A stretch of 64,000 nucleotides of DNA from UBA1672 sp033851915 (GCA_033851915.1 JAWSVM010000012.1:62001-126000); one strand, 5' to 3'; positions 8,713-18,395 are shown, counted from the stretch's first letter. Notes: generated by a model not told the origin, from the letters alone. Numbers and translations are program-made.

Positions 8713-10083
8713 ATGAAAAAAACTCTTATCATCTCTCTATTCAGTGCATCTTTGTTTTTAGGCGCAGTTTACTCACTCAACAGTTTTGCTGATGAAGAAA
8801 GAACAGCAGGATTAAAGGATAAAGCCAAAACCGAGAAAGAATATAGCGAGACGTATCGCCAGTTAAATTTATTTGGTGATGTGTTTGAACGTGTTCGCGC
8901 AGAGTATGTGGAAGAAATCAGCGATAAAGAACTCATTGAGAATGCTCTAAACGGCATGTTATCCAGCCTAGACCCACATTCAGGCTTCCTAAACGAAGAA
9001 CGTTTCAACGATATGAAAGTGGAAACACGCGGTGAATTTGGCGGTTTAGGCATTGAAGTTACAATGGAAAGCGGCCTTGTAAAGGTTGTCTCACCCATTG
9101 ATGACACCCCTGCTTTTCGTGCAGGCATAGAAGCTGGTGACTACATTTCCAAAATTGATGGTGAAGCAGTAATGGGGCTTAGCTTAAGTGAAGCTGTTGA
9201 CAAAATGCGCGGAAAAGTTGGTGCAACAATAGATTTAGTTATCCTTAGGAAAGGTCAAGACGCCCCAATCGAAATTACAATAACGCGCGACATCATCCGT
9301 ATTAAATCAGTTAAATCACGTGTAGAAGGTAATGTCGGCTATATCCGCGTTACAACATTCAGCCAAAACACTGGACCGGGCGTACGTAAAGCCATCCACG
9401 ATATAATAGAAAAGCTAGGTGATTCTGTTACAGGATACGTCTTGGATCTACGTAACAACCCAGGGGGCTTACTCTCCCAAGCGATAGAAGTATCAGATGC
9501 ATTTATTGATAAAGGTGAAATCGTATCACAACGCGGACGTTACAAAGATGACACCGAGCGCAATAATGCAACACCGGGGGATTTAGCTGAAGGTCTGCCT
9601 ATCGTTGTTTTAATCAATGGCGGTTCTGCCTCTGCCTCTGAAATTGTCGCCGGCGCGCTACAAGATCATAAGCGCGCAATTATCATGGGGACCCAATCCT
9701 TTGGTAAAGGTTCTGTTCAAACAGTAATGCCATTACCCGGAAATGCCGCGATGCGTCTAACAACTGCGCGTTATTATACGCCATCAGGACGTTCTATTCA
9801 GGGCACTGGAATCACACCTGACATCATTGTTGAACAAGCAAAAGTCGAAGTCTATGATGCAAAATACAAACGCACACGTGAATCAGACCTACGTGGTTCT
9901 CTCAAAAACGAAGATGAAACAAAGCAAAAGAAGAAGAAAAAAGCTTCAAATGATAATAAAAAAGACAAAGATGACAAAGACGATAAGAAAGAAGAAAAGC
10001 AAGATTATCAGTTAACAAGAGCGTTAGACCTGCTTGCTGGCCTCTCCTTATATAACGAGAATAAAAGTGCAAGCGCAAAATAA
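8713..10083 (+). CDS. ctpA: C-terminal processing peptidase, S41 family
   Basis: This periplasmic serine protease recognises substrate C-termini. Order: signal peptide (1-26), N-terminal helical region, PDZ domain (about 100-185) and the S41 catalytic domain. The Ser-Lys dyad is visible as NGGSASASE (302-310, nucleophilic Ser within it) and SFGKGSV (Lys332). The tail after about residue 395 is an unusual run of Lys, Asp and Glu of about 35 residues before a last helical segment. It probably works with the EnvC-like protein just upstream in cell-wall remodelling; this is inference from the conserved gene pair. Confidence 0.93.
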   Translation: MKKTLIISLFSASLFLGAVYSLNSFADEERTAGLKDKAKTEKEYSETYRQLNLFGDVFERVRAEYVEEISDKELIENALNGMLSSLDPHSGFLNEERFNDMKVETRGEFGGLGIEVTMESGLVKVVSPIDDTPAFRAGIEAGDYISKIDGEAVMGLSLSEAVDKMRGKVGATIDLVILRKGQDAPIEITITRDIIRIKSVKSRVEGNVGYIRVTTFSQNTGPGVRKAIHDIIEKLGDSVTGYVLDLRNNPGGLLSQAIEVSDAFIDKGEIVSQRGRYKDDTERNNATPGDLAEGLPIVVLINGGSASASEIVAGALQDHKRAIIMGTQSFGKGSVQTVMPLPGNAAMRLTTARYYTPSGRSIQGTGITPDIIVEQAKVEVYDAKYKRTRESDLRGSLKNEDETKQKKKKKASNDNKKDKDDKDDKKEEKQDYQLTRALDLLAGLSLYNENKSASAK

Positions 10084-10122
10084 AAACGTTCGGCACATCA
10101 TCTGCATATTCGGAAAAGAAAC

Positions 10123-11349
10123 ATGGATATAGCAAAAATAAAAGCCTCCGCCGCATCTATCGACACAGTGATGTTGAAAGAGAAGCTTGAGCAATGCAAA
10201 AGTCATATCGCCGCGATTTCACAACGCGTAGATATGCCAGCTCTTGCCAAAGGCTTAATAACCGTCGCCATTATATATATCCTCCTCTTCCTCTACGTTT
10301 ACCTGAATAGTGCCAGCACAATTGCAAAGCTGGAAAGCCAAGTCATTGTTGAAAACATTCCTGTAACCCATATTGAAAAATCTCACAATCAAACAACAAA
10401 TGTTCCATCATCAATGTCTGTGATTGATGGTTTACACGAAGTGACTGATATCGGCCACCTGCCTATTATTCGTAAAAAAGATAGCCTAACGAGTTTCCGT
10501 GCCTATCAGCACCCATTTTCTTTCAAGAATATCGGAAACAAACCCGTCATATCTTTTATTATTGTGGATTATGGCCTATCGAAAGAACAATCACTCTCTG
10601 CACTGGATCTATTACCTGCGGAAGTCTCATTCATCCTATCCCCCTATTCTTCATTGCCCGGTGAATGGATGGCAATGGCGCAAAGCAAAGGACATGAGGT
10701 TTGGCTAAACCTTCCTATTCAAAATAAAAAGTCTCATGATTTGGGAAAACATACCATTTTTCATCATAGCCCCGTATTAGAAAAGAAAAACAATATGCAT
10801 AGTTCCTTGGTCAAGACACAAGGCTACATTGGCATTGGAAGCTATACGGATGACAGCACAAACAGCGCAAAACAACATTATTTAGAGCTGGCCGAAGATC
10901 TATACATGCGCGGCTTAGGCATTTTAGAACTTAACCCCAACGCCCCACCCTTCATTGAAGGCAAAGCATTATCCATGGGTGCGCCCTATGTTAAAGCAGA
11001 TTTGGAAGTTTTCAGAATCAAGGGCAAAGAAAATTCCTTTGAAGCATTGGAAGCGATCGCACAAGAAAAAGGCCATGCCGTTGCAATTATTCCAAACTAT
11101 CCGGCGACAATCAAAAATTTGGCCGTCTGGCTTATAAAAGTGGCACAGGCAGATTACATTATTGCGCCGGTATCAGCCATTTATGACCTGCCCCTTCATC
11201 GCAATAGCAACGCTTCAGCAAAAAAAATGGAGATAGCACCAACGCCATTGCATAGGAATGACCATATAGAGCCAGAAGAAACCCACAATATTCCAACGCC
11301 ACATCATGACGTGCAGCACGCACCAAAATCTCATACATCCCACCACTAA
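10123..11349 (+). CDS. Divergent polysaccharide deacetylase family protein (YibQ-like)
   Basis: A single membrane helix (about 46-62) anchors a periplasmic domain. After a linker, residues about 140-350 show the divergent deacetylase fold: ISFIIVDYGLS, VSFILSPYSS, and the later GIGSYTDDS. The family is known from the envC-ctpA neighbourhood in many proteobacteria and is thought to act on cell-wall or envelope polysaccharide, but its substrate is not established. The tail (about 370-408) is rich in Pro, His and Thr. It starts 39 bases after ctpA. Confidence 0.8.
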   Translation: MDIAKIKASAASIDTVMLKEKLEQCKSHIAAISQRVDMPALAKGLITVAIIYILLFLYVYLNSASTIAKLESQVIVENIPVTHIEKSHNQTTNVPSSMSVIDGLHEVTDIGHLPIIRKKDSLTSFRAYQHPFSFKNIGNKPVISFIIVDYGLSKEQSLSALDLLPAEVSFILSPYSSLPGEWMAMAQSKGHEVWLNLPIQNKKSHDLGKHTIFHHSPVLEKKNNMHSSLVKTQGYIGIGSYTDDSTNSAKQHYLELAEDLYMRGLGILELNPNAPPFIEGKALSMGAPYVKADLEVFRIKGKENSFEALEAIAQEKGHAVAIIPNYPATIKNLAVWLIKVAQADYIIAPVSAIYDLPLHRNSNASAKKMEIAPTPLHRNDHIEPEETHNIPTPHHDVQHAPKSHTSHH

Positions 11350-11363
11350 AAAATGAGTTATCT

Positions 11364-11855
11364 ATGACAGATATTAACCGAGAACAACTCGCCTATCGCC
11401 CATGCGTCGGGATTGCCCTGTTCAATGCGCAAGGAAAAGTCTTTGTGGGTGAACGCATTGATACCCCCGATGCTTGGCAAATGCCACAAGGCGGTATGGA
11501 TGAAGGTGAAACCGTTGAACAAACTGCCCTGCGCGAACTCGCAGAAGAAGTTGGCACAGACAAAGCAAAAATTATTAAAATTGCAAATAAGAAAATACGT
11601 TATGATTTACCAGATCATCTTGTTACAAAATTTTGGAACGGTAAGTATCGCGGACAAGAACAAACATGGGTGGCCGCGCGCTTTACCGGCACAGACAGCG
11701 ATATCAATCTAAGCGCCTTTGATCCTCCGGAGTTTCGTGCATGGCAATGGGTCGACCTACCCAATACACTAGATCTGATCGTCCCCTTTAAACATGAGAT
11801 TTACCGCGAAGTTATTGAGATGTTTAGAGATTTGAATATCGAAAAATCTATCTAA
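11364..11855 (+). CDS. rppH: RNA pyrophosphohydrolase (Nudix)
   Basis: RppH removes pyrophosphate from the 5' triphosphate of RNAs, starting their decay. The Nudix box GX5EX7REUXEEXGU is complete at residues 43-65 (GGMDEGE then RELAEEVG). The segment YRPCVGIALFN and the C-terminal WQWVDLPNTLDLIVPFK are typical. It follows the deacetylase gene by 14 bases, closing the rsfS-to-rppH run. Its stop overlaps the stop of the convergent small gene by three bases. Confidence 0.95.
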   Translation: MTDINREQLAYRPCVGIALFNAQGKVFVGERIDTPDAWQMPQGGMDEGETVEQTALRELAEEVGTDKAKIIKIANKKIRYDLPDHLVTKFWNGKYRGQEQTWVAARFTGTDSDINLSAFDPPEFRAWQWVDLPNTLDLIVPFKHEIYREVIEMFRDLNIEKSI

Positions 11856-12124
11856 GGCGGGCCATCGTTGAAGTTTAACGCAATATTCGCTTCTGCTTCA
11901 CGGAGTTTATCCTCACATGCTTTGATAAGAGCAATGCCATCCTCAGATTTAGAATCTATTTCTTCAAGAAAATGTCCTTCATCATCTAGAATCACACCAC
12001 TCTTTGCAGCGAGAAGACGATCCTCCGCAACAGTATATTCACTCGGCGCAAACAACTCTTCCTTAAAATTACTAATGCCTTTGGAAACTCTTCCAAAAAA
12101 ATCACCTACACCACCAAATTTCAT
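11852..12124 (-). CDS. Hypothetical small acidic protein
   Basis: This 90-residue protein is not recognised. It starts with a Gly/Phe-rich stretch (MKFGGVGDFFGRVSKG) followed by an acidic, helical remainder. I keep it over the plus-strand frame in the same place because it has a good AAGGAT ribosome-binding site seven bases before its ATG. It fills the gap between rppH and tolB. Confidence 0.6.
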   Translation of the reverse strand: MKFGGVGDFFGRVSKGISNFKEELFAPSEYTVAEDRLLAAKSGVILDDEGHFLEEIDSKSEDGIALIKACEDKLREAEANIALNFNDGPP

Positions 12125-12199
12125 TATCTAATCCTTATTCAGCCATTTCCTCATGCTATCAAAGAAATCATATGATAGTCAAAATTAAGGTCATATAAC

Positions 12200-13519
12200 T
12201 TATGGGTTTAACGGTGACCATGCTGGATCAGAACCATCCTTTGGTGTCTTCAACCAACGCTCATTATACCCTGTAATATCAATCGTATAGAGACGCGCAG
12301 AGCGATGATCCCCCGCTGGTGTTTCTTTAAAGTACGTTAGAACACGCCCGTTAGGTGACCAACTTGGCCCCTCCACATGATAAGCATTGGTAATCAAACG
12401 TTCGCCTGAACCATCAGGGCGAATAACCCCAATATAGAATTTCCCTTTATGCATGCGGGTAAAGGCAATCAAATCACCACGCGGCGACCAAACAGGGTTC
12501 GCATAACGCCCCTTACCAAAGGTAATGCGGTTAACACCTGAACCATCAACATTCATAATGTAAAGTTGCTGCGAACCACCACGATCAGATTCAAACACAA
12601 TCCGGCGACTATCAGGAGAATAAGACGGCGAAGTCTCGATTGCTCTGTTGCTTGTCATACGTTTAACAGCGCGCGTATTTAAGTTCATAACAAAAATATC
12701 TGTGTTCCCGTTCTTCGCAATGCTCATAACAATACTCTGCCCATCGGGTGAGAAACGCGGCGCAAAAGTCATGCCTGGGAATGCGCCCAAGACTTCATGG
12801 CGGCCTGTATTAATATCATAAAGATAAACGCGCGGACGACCACCTTGATAAGACATATAGGTAATACGCTGTGTCTTCGGTGAAAAACGCGGCGTTAACA
12901 CCAAGTAACTACCATCAGTTAGATACTTATGATTGGCGCCATCCTGATCCATAATCGCTAAACGCTTTACACGTTTATGCGCAGGGCCATTCTCAGAAAT
13001 GTAAACGATACGTGTGTCGAAATAGCCTTCTTCACCCGTCAAACGTTTATAGATTTCATCCGACATTATATGTGCGATACGGCGCCAATTTTGCGGCGTT
13101 GTTGTATAAGCCATACCAATGAGCTGTTGCTCCGACAAGACATCCCAAAGACGAAATTCAACGCGCGTGCGCCCCTTATCATCCTTAACGACACTACCCG
13201 AAACCATAGTTTCTGTGCCTGTTGCACGCCATTCAGGAAAACGTACGCCTTCCCGAAAAATGGAGTCCGGTGTTTGCACAAACGCATTGGAATTAATCGG
13301 GCGGAACAAGCCAGAGCGCTCAAGATTCTCTCTGACAATTGCAGGGATATCACGAGCTAATTTTTCAAAAACTGCATTATCCGCATGAAAAGAACTAACC
13401 GCAATTGGGCGCGGCTTAAACGTGCCTTGGGTGATTGTCGCTTCCATTTCCTGCGCAAAAGCGGCAGGCGATATAGATAATGCAATAAAAGTTAGAATAG
13501 ATAATAAAGTACGAAACAT
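12200..13519 (-). CDS. tolB: Tol-Pal system protein TolB
   Basis: TolB is the periplasmic beta-propeller of the Tol-Pal complex that keeps the outer membrane attached during division. The 439-residue protein has a signal peptide ending AFAQ, an N-terminal domain and repeated propeller motifs such as FSPDGQSIV, YSPDSRRIVF and WSPNGRVLTY. I chose ATG 13519, which follows GAGGAAAC and gives a proper signal peptide; the open frame runs 16 codons further up, into tolA. pal is not next to it, so it lies outside the window. Confidence 0.96.
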   Translation of the reverse strand: MFRTLLSILTFIALSISPAAFAQEMEATITQGTFKPRPIAVSSFHADNAVFEKLARDIPAIVRENLERSGLFRPINSNAFVQTPDSIFREGVRFPEWRATGTETMVSGSVVKDDKGRTRVEFRLWDVLSEQQLIGMAYTTTPQNWRRIAHIMSDEIYKRLTGEEGYFDTRIVYISENGPAHKRVKRLAIMDQDGANHKYLTDGSYLVLTPRFSPKTQRITYMSYQGGRPRVYLYDINTGRHEVLGAFPGMTFAPRFSPDGQSIVMSIAKNGNTDIFVMNLNTRAVKRMTSNRAIETSPSYSPDSRRIVFESDRGGSQQLYIMNVDGSGVNRITFGKGRYANPVWSPRGDLIAFTRMHKGKFYIGVIRPDGSGERLITNAYHVEGPSWSPNGRVLTYFKETPAGDHRSARLYTIDITGYNERWLKTPKDGSDPAWSPLNP

Positions 13520-13544
13520 GTTCTGTTTCCTCGCTGTTGGTGTT

Positions 13545-14438
13545 CTATAACATCTGGCTAGGGTCAAAGGTGTATTTAAATACTTTCCATTGTTCGTATT
13601 TTTCAGACGGCAAACGTAGTGTCGAACAACGCGGGTTTAATAACGCCCGTCGTGCAGCCTCCGCCGCCGCCCTGAAATGAGTATCGGCATTATAACGTAA
13701 CTGATCCAGAATTTGAACCTCTCGTACACGTAAATCCGGATTTACAAACACGCGTAAAGAGACAAGAAGGCTTTCCGCATTCTTCCCCCCTGCATTTACA
13801 TTCCAGCAAGGCTGCACTCCACGGTTAAGATCATCTAATTCACTGCGTGTCATTTGCTTTGAAAAATCGGCAACTTGCGAGGTTTGCCCTTGGTTACTCT
13901 GCGCCTCTACGGGTTTAGGCGCAGGCTCTTGGTCAGGCTCATCGGGCGTTAAACTCTTCAAAAGACTGGTAAAATCCTTCTGATCTTCTTCTTTAGGCTT
14001 TTCCTCTATTTGCTTTGGAGGAACCGGCTTCGGCTTTCTAGGCTTGTTCTTAGGTTTAGGCGGTTTCTTAATCAGAGTTGGATCAATCTTTGGTTTTTCC
14101 TTTGGCGGCTCAGGAATATCTTCAACCTCAGGCTCACGCGGAGATAATAAATCAGGAACGCTCTCGGTATTATTATAGACAGGCTTACGCTCCGCAGGCG
14201 CCTCATCAATCTCGTTCTCTTGTGGATCATCCAATAAGTTCGTTTGTGAAATTTCCGCAAGATCGACCAGCTCAACAGTAATTGCCATCTCCATAGGCTC
14301 GGGCTCTTCTACCAAATACGGCAATCCCATTGTTGCCAAAGCAAAAACAACCACATGAAACACAATAGAAATCAACGCAGGCTTACCCATATTACCGGAG
14401 ATAAACTCATTCTGCCTGTTATCGATTGTCGCGTTCAT
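13545..14438 (-). CDS. tolA: Tol-Pal system protein TolA (TonB-like C-terminus)
   Basis: TolA links the inner-membrane TolQR motor to TolB and Pal. The 297-residue protein has one membrane helix (about 20-40), a long Pro/Lys/Glu-rich periplasmic spacer (about 45-180, with PPKPKNKPRKPKPVPPKQ-type segments) and a short C-terminal domain with ACSTLR-like features (NPRCSTLRLPSEKY). It is shorter and more proline-rich than enterobacterial TolA, as usual in alphaproteobacteria. tolB follows 25 bases downstream. Confidence 0.92.
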   Translation of the reverse strand: MNATIDNRQNEFISGNMGKPALISIVFHVVVFALATMGLPYLVEEPEPMEMAITVELVDLAEISQTNLLDDPQENEIDEAPAERKPVYNNTESVPDLLSPREPEVEDIPEPPKEKPKIDPTLIKKPPKPKNKPRKPKPVPPKQIEEKPKEEDQKDFTSLLKSLTPDEPDQEPAPKPVEAQSNQGQTSQVADFSKQMTRSELDDLNRGVQPCWNVNAGGKNAESLLVSLRVFVNPDLRVREVQILDQLRYNADTHFRAAAEAARRALLNPRCSTLRLPSEKYEQWKVFKYTFDPSQML

Positions 14439-14452
14439 GAAATAACCGTTTA

Positions 14453-14896
14453 CTAATTTTTAGGCTTGGAGATCAGAGCCACTTTACGAAAACCCGCACT
14501 ATTGAGCTGCCCTAAAACTTCCATGATTTTGCCATACTCAATATCGCGATCACCACGAATGTAAATGCGGCGCTCTTCATCGCCCTCCATCATCGGCTTT
14601 AAGATTGAGACCAATGCCGCTTTCTTGATTTCAGTATCAGCGAGATAAATTTTACCATCTTTATCAACCGTAATTTCAATGGGCTTTTGCTCTTCGGTTT
14701 GTAAGGCCTTGGCTTTGCTGTCAGGCAAATTCACATCGACACCCGCCGTTAACATCGGCGCTGCCACCATAAATATAATCAGCAATACCAACATAACATC
14801 AACCATTGGCGTCACGTTTATCTCCGCAATGGGACGATAACTGCCGCCTGTTCTGCGCCCACGTGAACGTGTTTTATATGAGAGTGTTGCGCTCAT
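14453..14896 (-). CDS. tolR: Tol-Pal system protein TolR
   Basis: TolR (147 residues) is the ExbD/TolR-family partner of TolQ. The N-terminal membrane helix (about 27-48, ending MVAAPMLTAGVDVNLP) contains the conserved aspartate (DVMLVLLIIFMV) that carries protons. A periplasmic domain follows. The first 25 residues are basic. Its ATG overlaps the tolQ stop by four bases (ATGA), so the two are translationally coupled. Confidence 0.96.
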   Translation of the reverse strand: MSATLSYKTRSRGRRTGGSYRPIAEINVTPMVDVMLVLLIIFMVAAPMLTAGVDVNLPDSKAKALQTEEQKPIEITVDKDGKIYLADTEIKKAALVSILKPMMEGDEERRIYIRGDRDIEYGKIMEVLGQLNSAGFRKVALISKPKN

Positions 14897-15645
14897 GACT
14901 TCGTTCCCTTAATGGCAGTTTCTTGCGAATCAAGATGACGGGAAAGTATTGCTGAAAACTCATCCGTAAACGCCTCCAATCGATCTGCATAACGATTAAG
15001 CCGCGCGGACAGCACATTATAAGCAATCGCTGCAGGAATCGCCGCAACCAAGCCAATCGCCGTTGCAAATAGCGCCTCCGCAATACCCGGCGCAACAACA
15101 GCAAGGCTCGTGTTATTACTCGCCGCAATCGCTGTAAAACTGTTCATAATCCCCCATACTGTGCCGAATAGGCCAATAAAGGGCGCACTAGAGGCCACAC
15201 TGGCCAAAAACGTCATACCACTTTCAAGATGATTCATCTCGCGGCCAATCGCAACCGACATAGACCGTTCTACACGCTGACGCAGTGTTGCCTGCATCCC
15301 TTGATTCGAAGGAACACCACCAACAATACCAGCTTTCCATTCATCCATACCGGCGGAGAAAGTACGCAGCATCGGATCTTCCTTGCTTTTCTTAACACGG
15401 GCATAAATTTTATCCAAAGGCTCACCCGACCAGAAAGAATCTTCAAACCGATTGGCCCGCCTGTTTAAACGCGATAGAGCGCCACGTTTTTGCAAAATGA
15501 TTGACCAACTCCAAACTGAAGCAAACAACAGCACCAAAATTACAAATTTCACGATGATATCCGCGCTCATGAACAAGCCCCATGCACTCATATCGTGCGC
15601 AATGACTGCATTGCCTAAACTCTCTGAAATAATACCTGATGCCAT
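14893..15645 (-). CDS. tolQ: Tol-Pal system protein TolQ
   Basis: TolQ (250 residues) is the MotA/ExbB-family proton channel subunit. Three membrane helices are visible (about 28-48, 143-165 and 185-210), with the signature APFIGLFGTVWGIMNSF and later GLVAAIPAAIAYN. It energises TolA through the membrane potential. It is the first tol gene, after ybgC, and the order ybgC-tolQ-R-A-B is standard. Confidence 0.97.
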   Translation of the reverse strand: MASGIISESLGNAVIAHDMSAWGLFMSADIIVKFVILVLLFASVWSWSIILQKRGALSRLNRRANRFEDSFWSGEPLDKIYARVKKSKEDPMLRTFSAGMDEWKAGIVGGVPSNQGMQATLRQRVERSMSVAIGREMNHLESGMTFLASVASSAPFIGLFGTVWGIMNSFTAIAASNNTSLAVVAPGIAEALFATAIGLVAAIPAAIAYNVLSARLNRYADRLEAFTDEFSAILSRHLDSQETAIKGTKS

Positions 15646-15711
15646 GCTTTTTAATCCTGTTTATATTAAGACGAACTCTATCTATGAATCCTTTGAAAAA
15701 ACTTTGAGATG

Positions 15712-16125
15712 CTACTCTACGTTTTCTGAGTAAGCCTGAAAAGCCTCTTTTACATTTTCCGGCAAACGCACGGGCTTATATGATTTTGTATCAACACAAA
15801 CCAAAACCACACGCATATCAGCAATAAGTTCACCATTTCTAACGGCACGCTGATGCATAATGAAACTGCTGTTTTTAAGCTCGATGACTGTGGTTTCCAA
15901 TTGCAAGACATCATCCAGCAAAGCGGGCTTCAGATAATCTATTTCAATGTGGCGTACCACAAACATAACACCATAATTATTATGAACTTCGCTGTTATCA
16001 AAGCCTGTGTGGCGCAAAAATTCGGTGCGTCCGCGTTCTGCAAATTTTAGATAATTAGCATGATAGACAATGCCACCTGCGTCCGTATCTTCATAATATA
16101 TACGAATATCAATAGAATGTTTCAC
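15712..16125 (-). CDS. ybgC: Tol-Pal-associated acyl-CoA thioesterase YbgC
   Basis: This 137-residue hotdog-fold thioesterase has the signature RIYYEDTDAGGIVYHANYLKF (about 7-27, catalytic Asp13 in YEDTD). YbgC hydrolyses acyl-CoA or acyl-ACP thioesters and is linked to phospholipid metabolism at the membrane beside the Tol proteins. It starts three bases after the ruvB stop and is separated from tolQ by 66 bases. Confidence 0.93.
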   Translation of the reverse strand: MKHSIDIRIYYEDTDAGGIVYHANYLKFAERGRTEFLRHTGFDNSEVHNNYGVMFVVRHIEIDYLKPALLDDVLQLETTVIELKNSSFIMHQRAVRNGELIADMRVVLVCVDTKSYKPVRLPENVKEAFQAYSENVE

Positions 16126-16128
16126 TGT

Positions 16129-17193
16129 TTAATCCCCCGTTTTATCCAGAAGGCTGATTTGTTCTGTCAGGGACTTTCGCGGTTTTATCCCCAGATACTC
16201 AAACCCCTTCAAAGATATAATACGTCCGCGCGGCGTTCGTTGCACCAAACCTTGCTGCATCAGATAAGGCTCAATAACATCTTCAATCATATCTCGTTGC
16301 TCCGACAATACCGCCGCCAGCGTATCAACCCCCACAGGGCCACCACCATAATTCTCAACAATGCAGCTCATATATTTGCGATCCATAGAATCAAGCCCTG
16401 CGGCATCCACATCCAGCCGCCCAAGCGCGCGATCAACAAGCGTACGATCTGCCTTATCCTGACCAGATGCATGAAGAAAATCACGAACACGGCGTGTTAA
16501 ACGCCCTGCAATACGAGGTGTTCCACGTGAACGGCGTGCAATTTCGAATGCACCATCATCTGCCAAATCCATCTCAAGTAACCGCGCCGAACGCGCAACA
16601 ATGGAAGATAACTCCTCCGCGCTATAAAATTCCAAACGCAAAGGAATGCCAAAGCGATCACGCAATGGGTTACTCAATAGGCCGCTGCGCGTTGTTGCAC
16701 CAACAAGAGTAAAGGGCGCAAGCTCTATCTGAACAGAGCGCGCCGCTGGCCCTTCTCCGATAATCAGATCCAGTCTTCTATCTTCCATCGCAGGATAAAG
16801 TATTTCCTCAACAGCAGGATTAAGACGGTGAATTTCATCAATAAAGAGAACGTCATTGGGCTGTAGATTCGTTAAAATCGCCGCCAAATCCCCAGACTTT
16901 GCAATCACAGGACCGGACGTTGCACGAAACCCGACACCAAGTTCCTTCGCAACAATTTGTGCCAATGTCGTCTTACCCAACCCTGGTGGCCCATAAAATA
17001 ACACATGATCCATTGCCTCACCGCGCGCACGCGATGCCTGAACAAATATCCGTAAATTCTCACGTAAGTCTTTTTGTCCAACAAACTCATCCAGCGATAA
17101 CGGACGTAACGCCCCTTCTGCAACTGGTTCGTCGTCTTGCTGTTCTTGTTCTAACTCCGGATTTTTTTCCATCACGGCTTGAGGCTCACTCAT
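16129..17193 (-). CDS. ruvB: Holliday junction branch migration helicase RuvB
   Basis: RuvB (354 residues) is the AAA+ motor that drives branch migration of Holliday junctions together with RuvA. Walker A FYGPPGLGKTTLA (about 67-79), Walker B VLFIDEIHR (about 115-123) and sensor ATTRSGLLSNPLRDRFG are all present. A winged-helix domain ends the protein. The extended acidic N-terminus (about 1-28) is longer than in E. coli. Its ATG overlaps the ruvA stop by four bases. Confidence 0.98.
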   Translation of the reverse strand: MSEPQAVMEKNPELEQEQQDDEPVAEGALRPLSLDEFVGQKDLRENLRIFVQASRARGEAMDHVLFYGPPGLGKTTLAQIVAKELGVGFRATSGPVIAKSGDLAAILTNLQPNDVLFIDEIHRLNPAVEEILYPAMEDRRLDLIIGEGPAARSVQIELAPFTLVGATTRSGLLSNPLRDRFGIPLRLEFYSAEELSSIVARSARLLEMDLADDGAFEIARRSRGTPRIAGRLTRRVRDFLHASGQDKADRTLVDRALGRLDVDAAGLDSMDRKYMSCIVENYGGGPVGVDTLAAVLSEQRDMIEDVIEPYLMQQGLVQRTPRGRIISLKGFEYLGIKPRKSLTEQISLLDKTGD

Positions 17194-17837
17194 GCACTAA
17201 GCTCCTGTAAAGCAAGACGGATGATAGACTGCAACCCTGCATCAGTTTCATTATCATTGGCTTTTTCTTGCGCTTTAAGCACAGCGCGGTATGCATCAGA
17301 ACTGCTATATCCTAAATTGGTTAAAGCGGAGACTGCATCTTGGTCTACACCAAAATTTTCACTTACCTGAACATCACCTGTCTTAGATAACTTTGGAGCA
17401 ACCGTTGACACTTGTACTCCACCTGCAATATCAATTTTACTCGCTTTGTCTTTCAACTCAGTCAGAATCCGGGTTGCAAGTTTTGGCCCCACGCCAGCCG
17501 CACGCGTTAACGCCACTTTATCCTGCGCCGCAATAGCAAAGCCCAATTGGTCTGCAGGGCATGCCGCCAAAATCGCCATCCCCGCCTTTGCCCCAACACC
17601 TTGAACAGAAGTCAACAACGCAAACCATTGCTTTTCCAGCGCATCGGCAAAGCCATAAAGAGTAATTGCATCTTCACGCACATTGGTTGTTATCAACAAA
17701 GAGGCCGTATCGCCCACTTGCCCGATAGATGATAAGGTTCGGCTGCTAGCCAAGACAACATAGCCAACCCCACCAACATCAAGAATCAATGAGTTCGTAT
17801 CAAAATAATCGATAATGCCGGATAGCTTTCCAATCAT
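17190..17837 (-). CDS. ruvA: Holliday junction DNA helicase subunit RuvA
   Basis: RuvA (215 residues) binds the four-way junction as a tetramer and loads RuvB. Seen are the N-terminal OB fold (MIGKLSGIIDY), two helix-hairpin-helix motifs (TSVQGVGAKAGMAIL and AAGVGPKLATRIL) and a C-terminal RuvB-binding helix bundle (ALTNLGYSSSDAYRAVL). The gene lies between ruvC and ruvB in one minus-strand operon. Confidence 0.97.
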   Translation of the reverse strand: MIGKLSGIIDYFDTNSLILDVGGVGYVVLASSRTLSSIGQVGDTASLLITTNVREDAITLYGFADALEKQWFALLTSVQGVGAKAGMAILAACPADQLGFAIAAQDKVALTRAAGVGPKLATRILTELKDKASKIDIAGGVQVSTVAPKLSKTGDVQVSENFGVDQDAVSALTNLGYSSSDAYRAVLKAQEKANDNETDAGLQSIIRLALQELSA

Positions 17838-17861
17838 GTCTCTATACCTATCGTGCGTTTG

Positions 17862-18359
17862 TTATACGTTTGCACGTAATAATGTTTTACCTAATGCTTC
17901 ATAATGCGCGTGCGTAATCGCAACAGCAAGAGCGTCTGCCTCATCTTCTGAAATCGTTCCACAAGCAGGAAGTAACGTCTTTATCATCATACCAACCTGC
18001 TGTTTCGCCGCATGTCCTGAGCCAACCACAGATTTTTTAACTTTATTGGCAGAATATTCGCCAACGTCAAGCCCCTTAAGCGCAGGAACACACAGTAAGA
18101 CGCCGCGCGCCTGCCCCAACTTCAGAGCACTCGCCGGATTTTTATTAACGAAAGTTTCTTCAATCGCAGCCTCTACGGGTGACCACTCGTCAATCACAGC
18201 AATTAAGCCATGATGCAAAACAGCCAAACGGCGCGCCATAGCATCTTTAGGATTGGTACGAATAAGACCGCTTGCAACGAACTGCAAAGCGTTTCCATTT
18301 ATATTGATGATACCCCATCCGGTTTTTTGCAAACCAGGGTCGATTCCTAGAACTCTCAT
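17862..18359 (-). CDS. ruvC: Crossover junction endodeoxyribonuclease RuvC
   Basis: RuvC (165 residues) cuts Holliday junctions symmetrically. The RNase H-like fold carries its acidic residues: Asp7 in VLGIDPGLQKTGWG, Glu in AAIEETFVNKN, and the pair in EDEADALAVAITH. It starts 24 bases upstream of ruvA. A LexA-type box lies 22-36 bases before its ATG, so the operon is probably induced by DNA damage. Confidence 0.97.
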   Translation of the reverse strand: MRVLGIDPGLQKTGWGIININGNALQFVASGLIRTNPKDAMARRLAVLHHGLIAVIDEWSPVEAAIEETFVNKNPASALKLGQARGVLLCVPALKGLDVGEYSANKVKKSVVGSGHAAKQQVGMMIKTLLPACGTISEDEADALAVAITHAHYEALGKTLLRANV

Positions 18360-18380
18360 AAAGAAACGCTACCACAAAGG

Positions 18381-18395
18381 GAACAAACAGGGAAC
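18381..18395 (-). promoter_or_regulatory. LexA (SOS) box upstream of ruvCAB
   Basis: On the minus strand this reads GTTC-CCTGTTT-GTTC, an exact match to the alphaproteobacterial LexA consensus GTTC-N7-GTTC. It lies 22 bases before the ruvC ATG, between yebC and ruvC, where an operator would act on ruvCAB. That the match is exact and the downstream genes are SOS genes in many bacteria supports it; repression itself is inferred. Confidence 0.8.

Noticed and set aside
11868..12131. Plus-strand ORF over the small gene after rppH
   Set aside because: The minus-strand frame has a good Shine-Dalgarno site and more natural composition.
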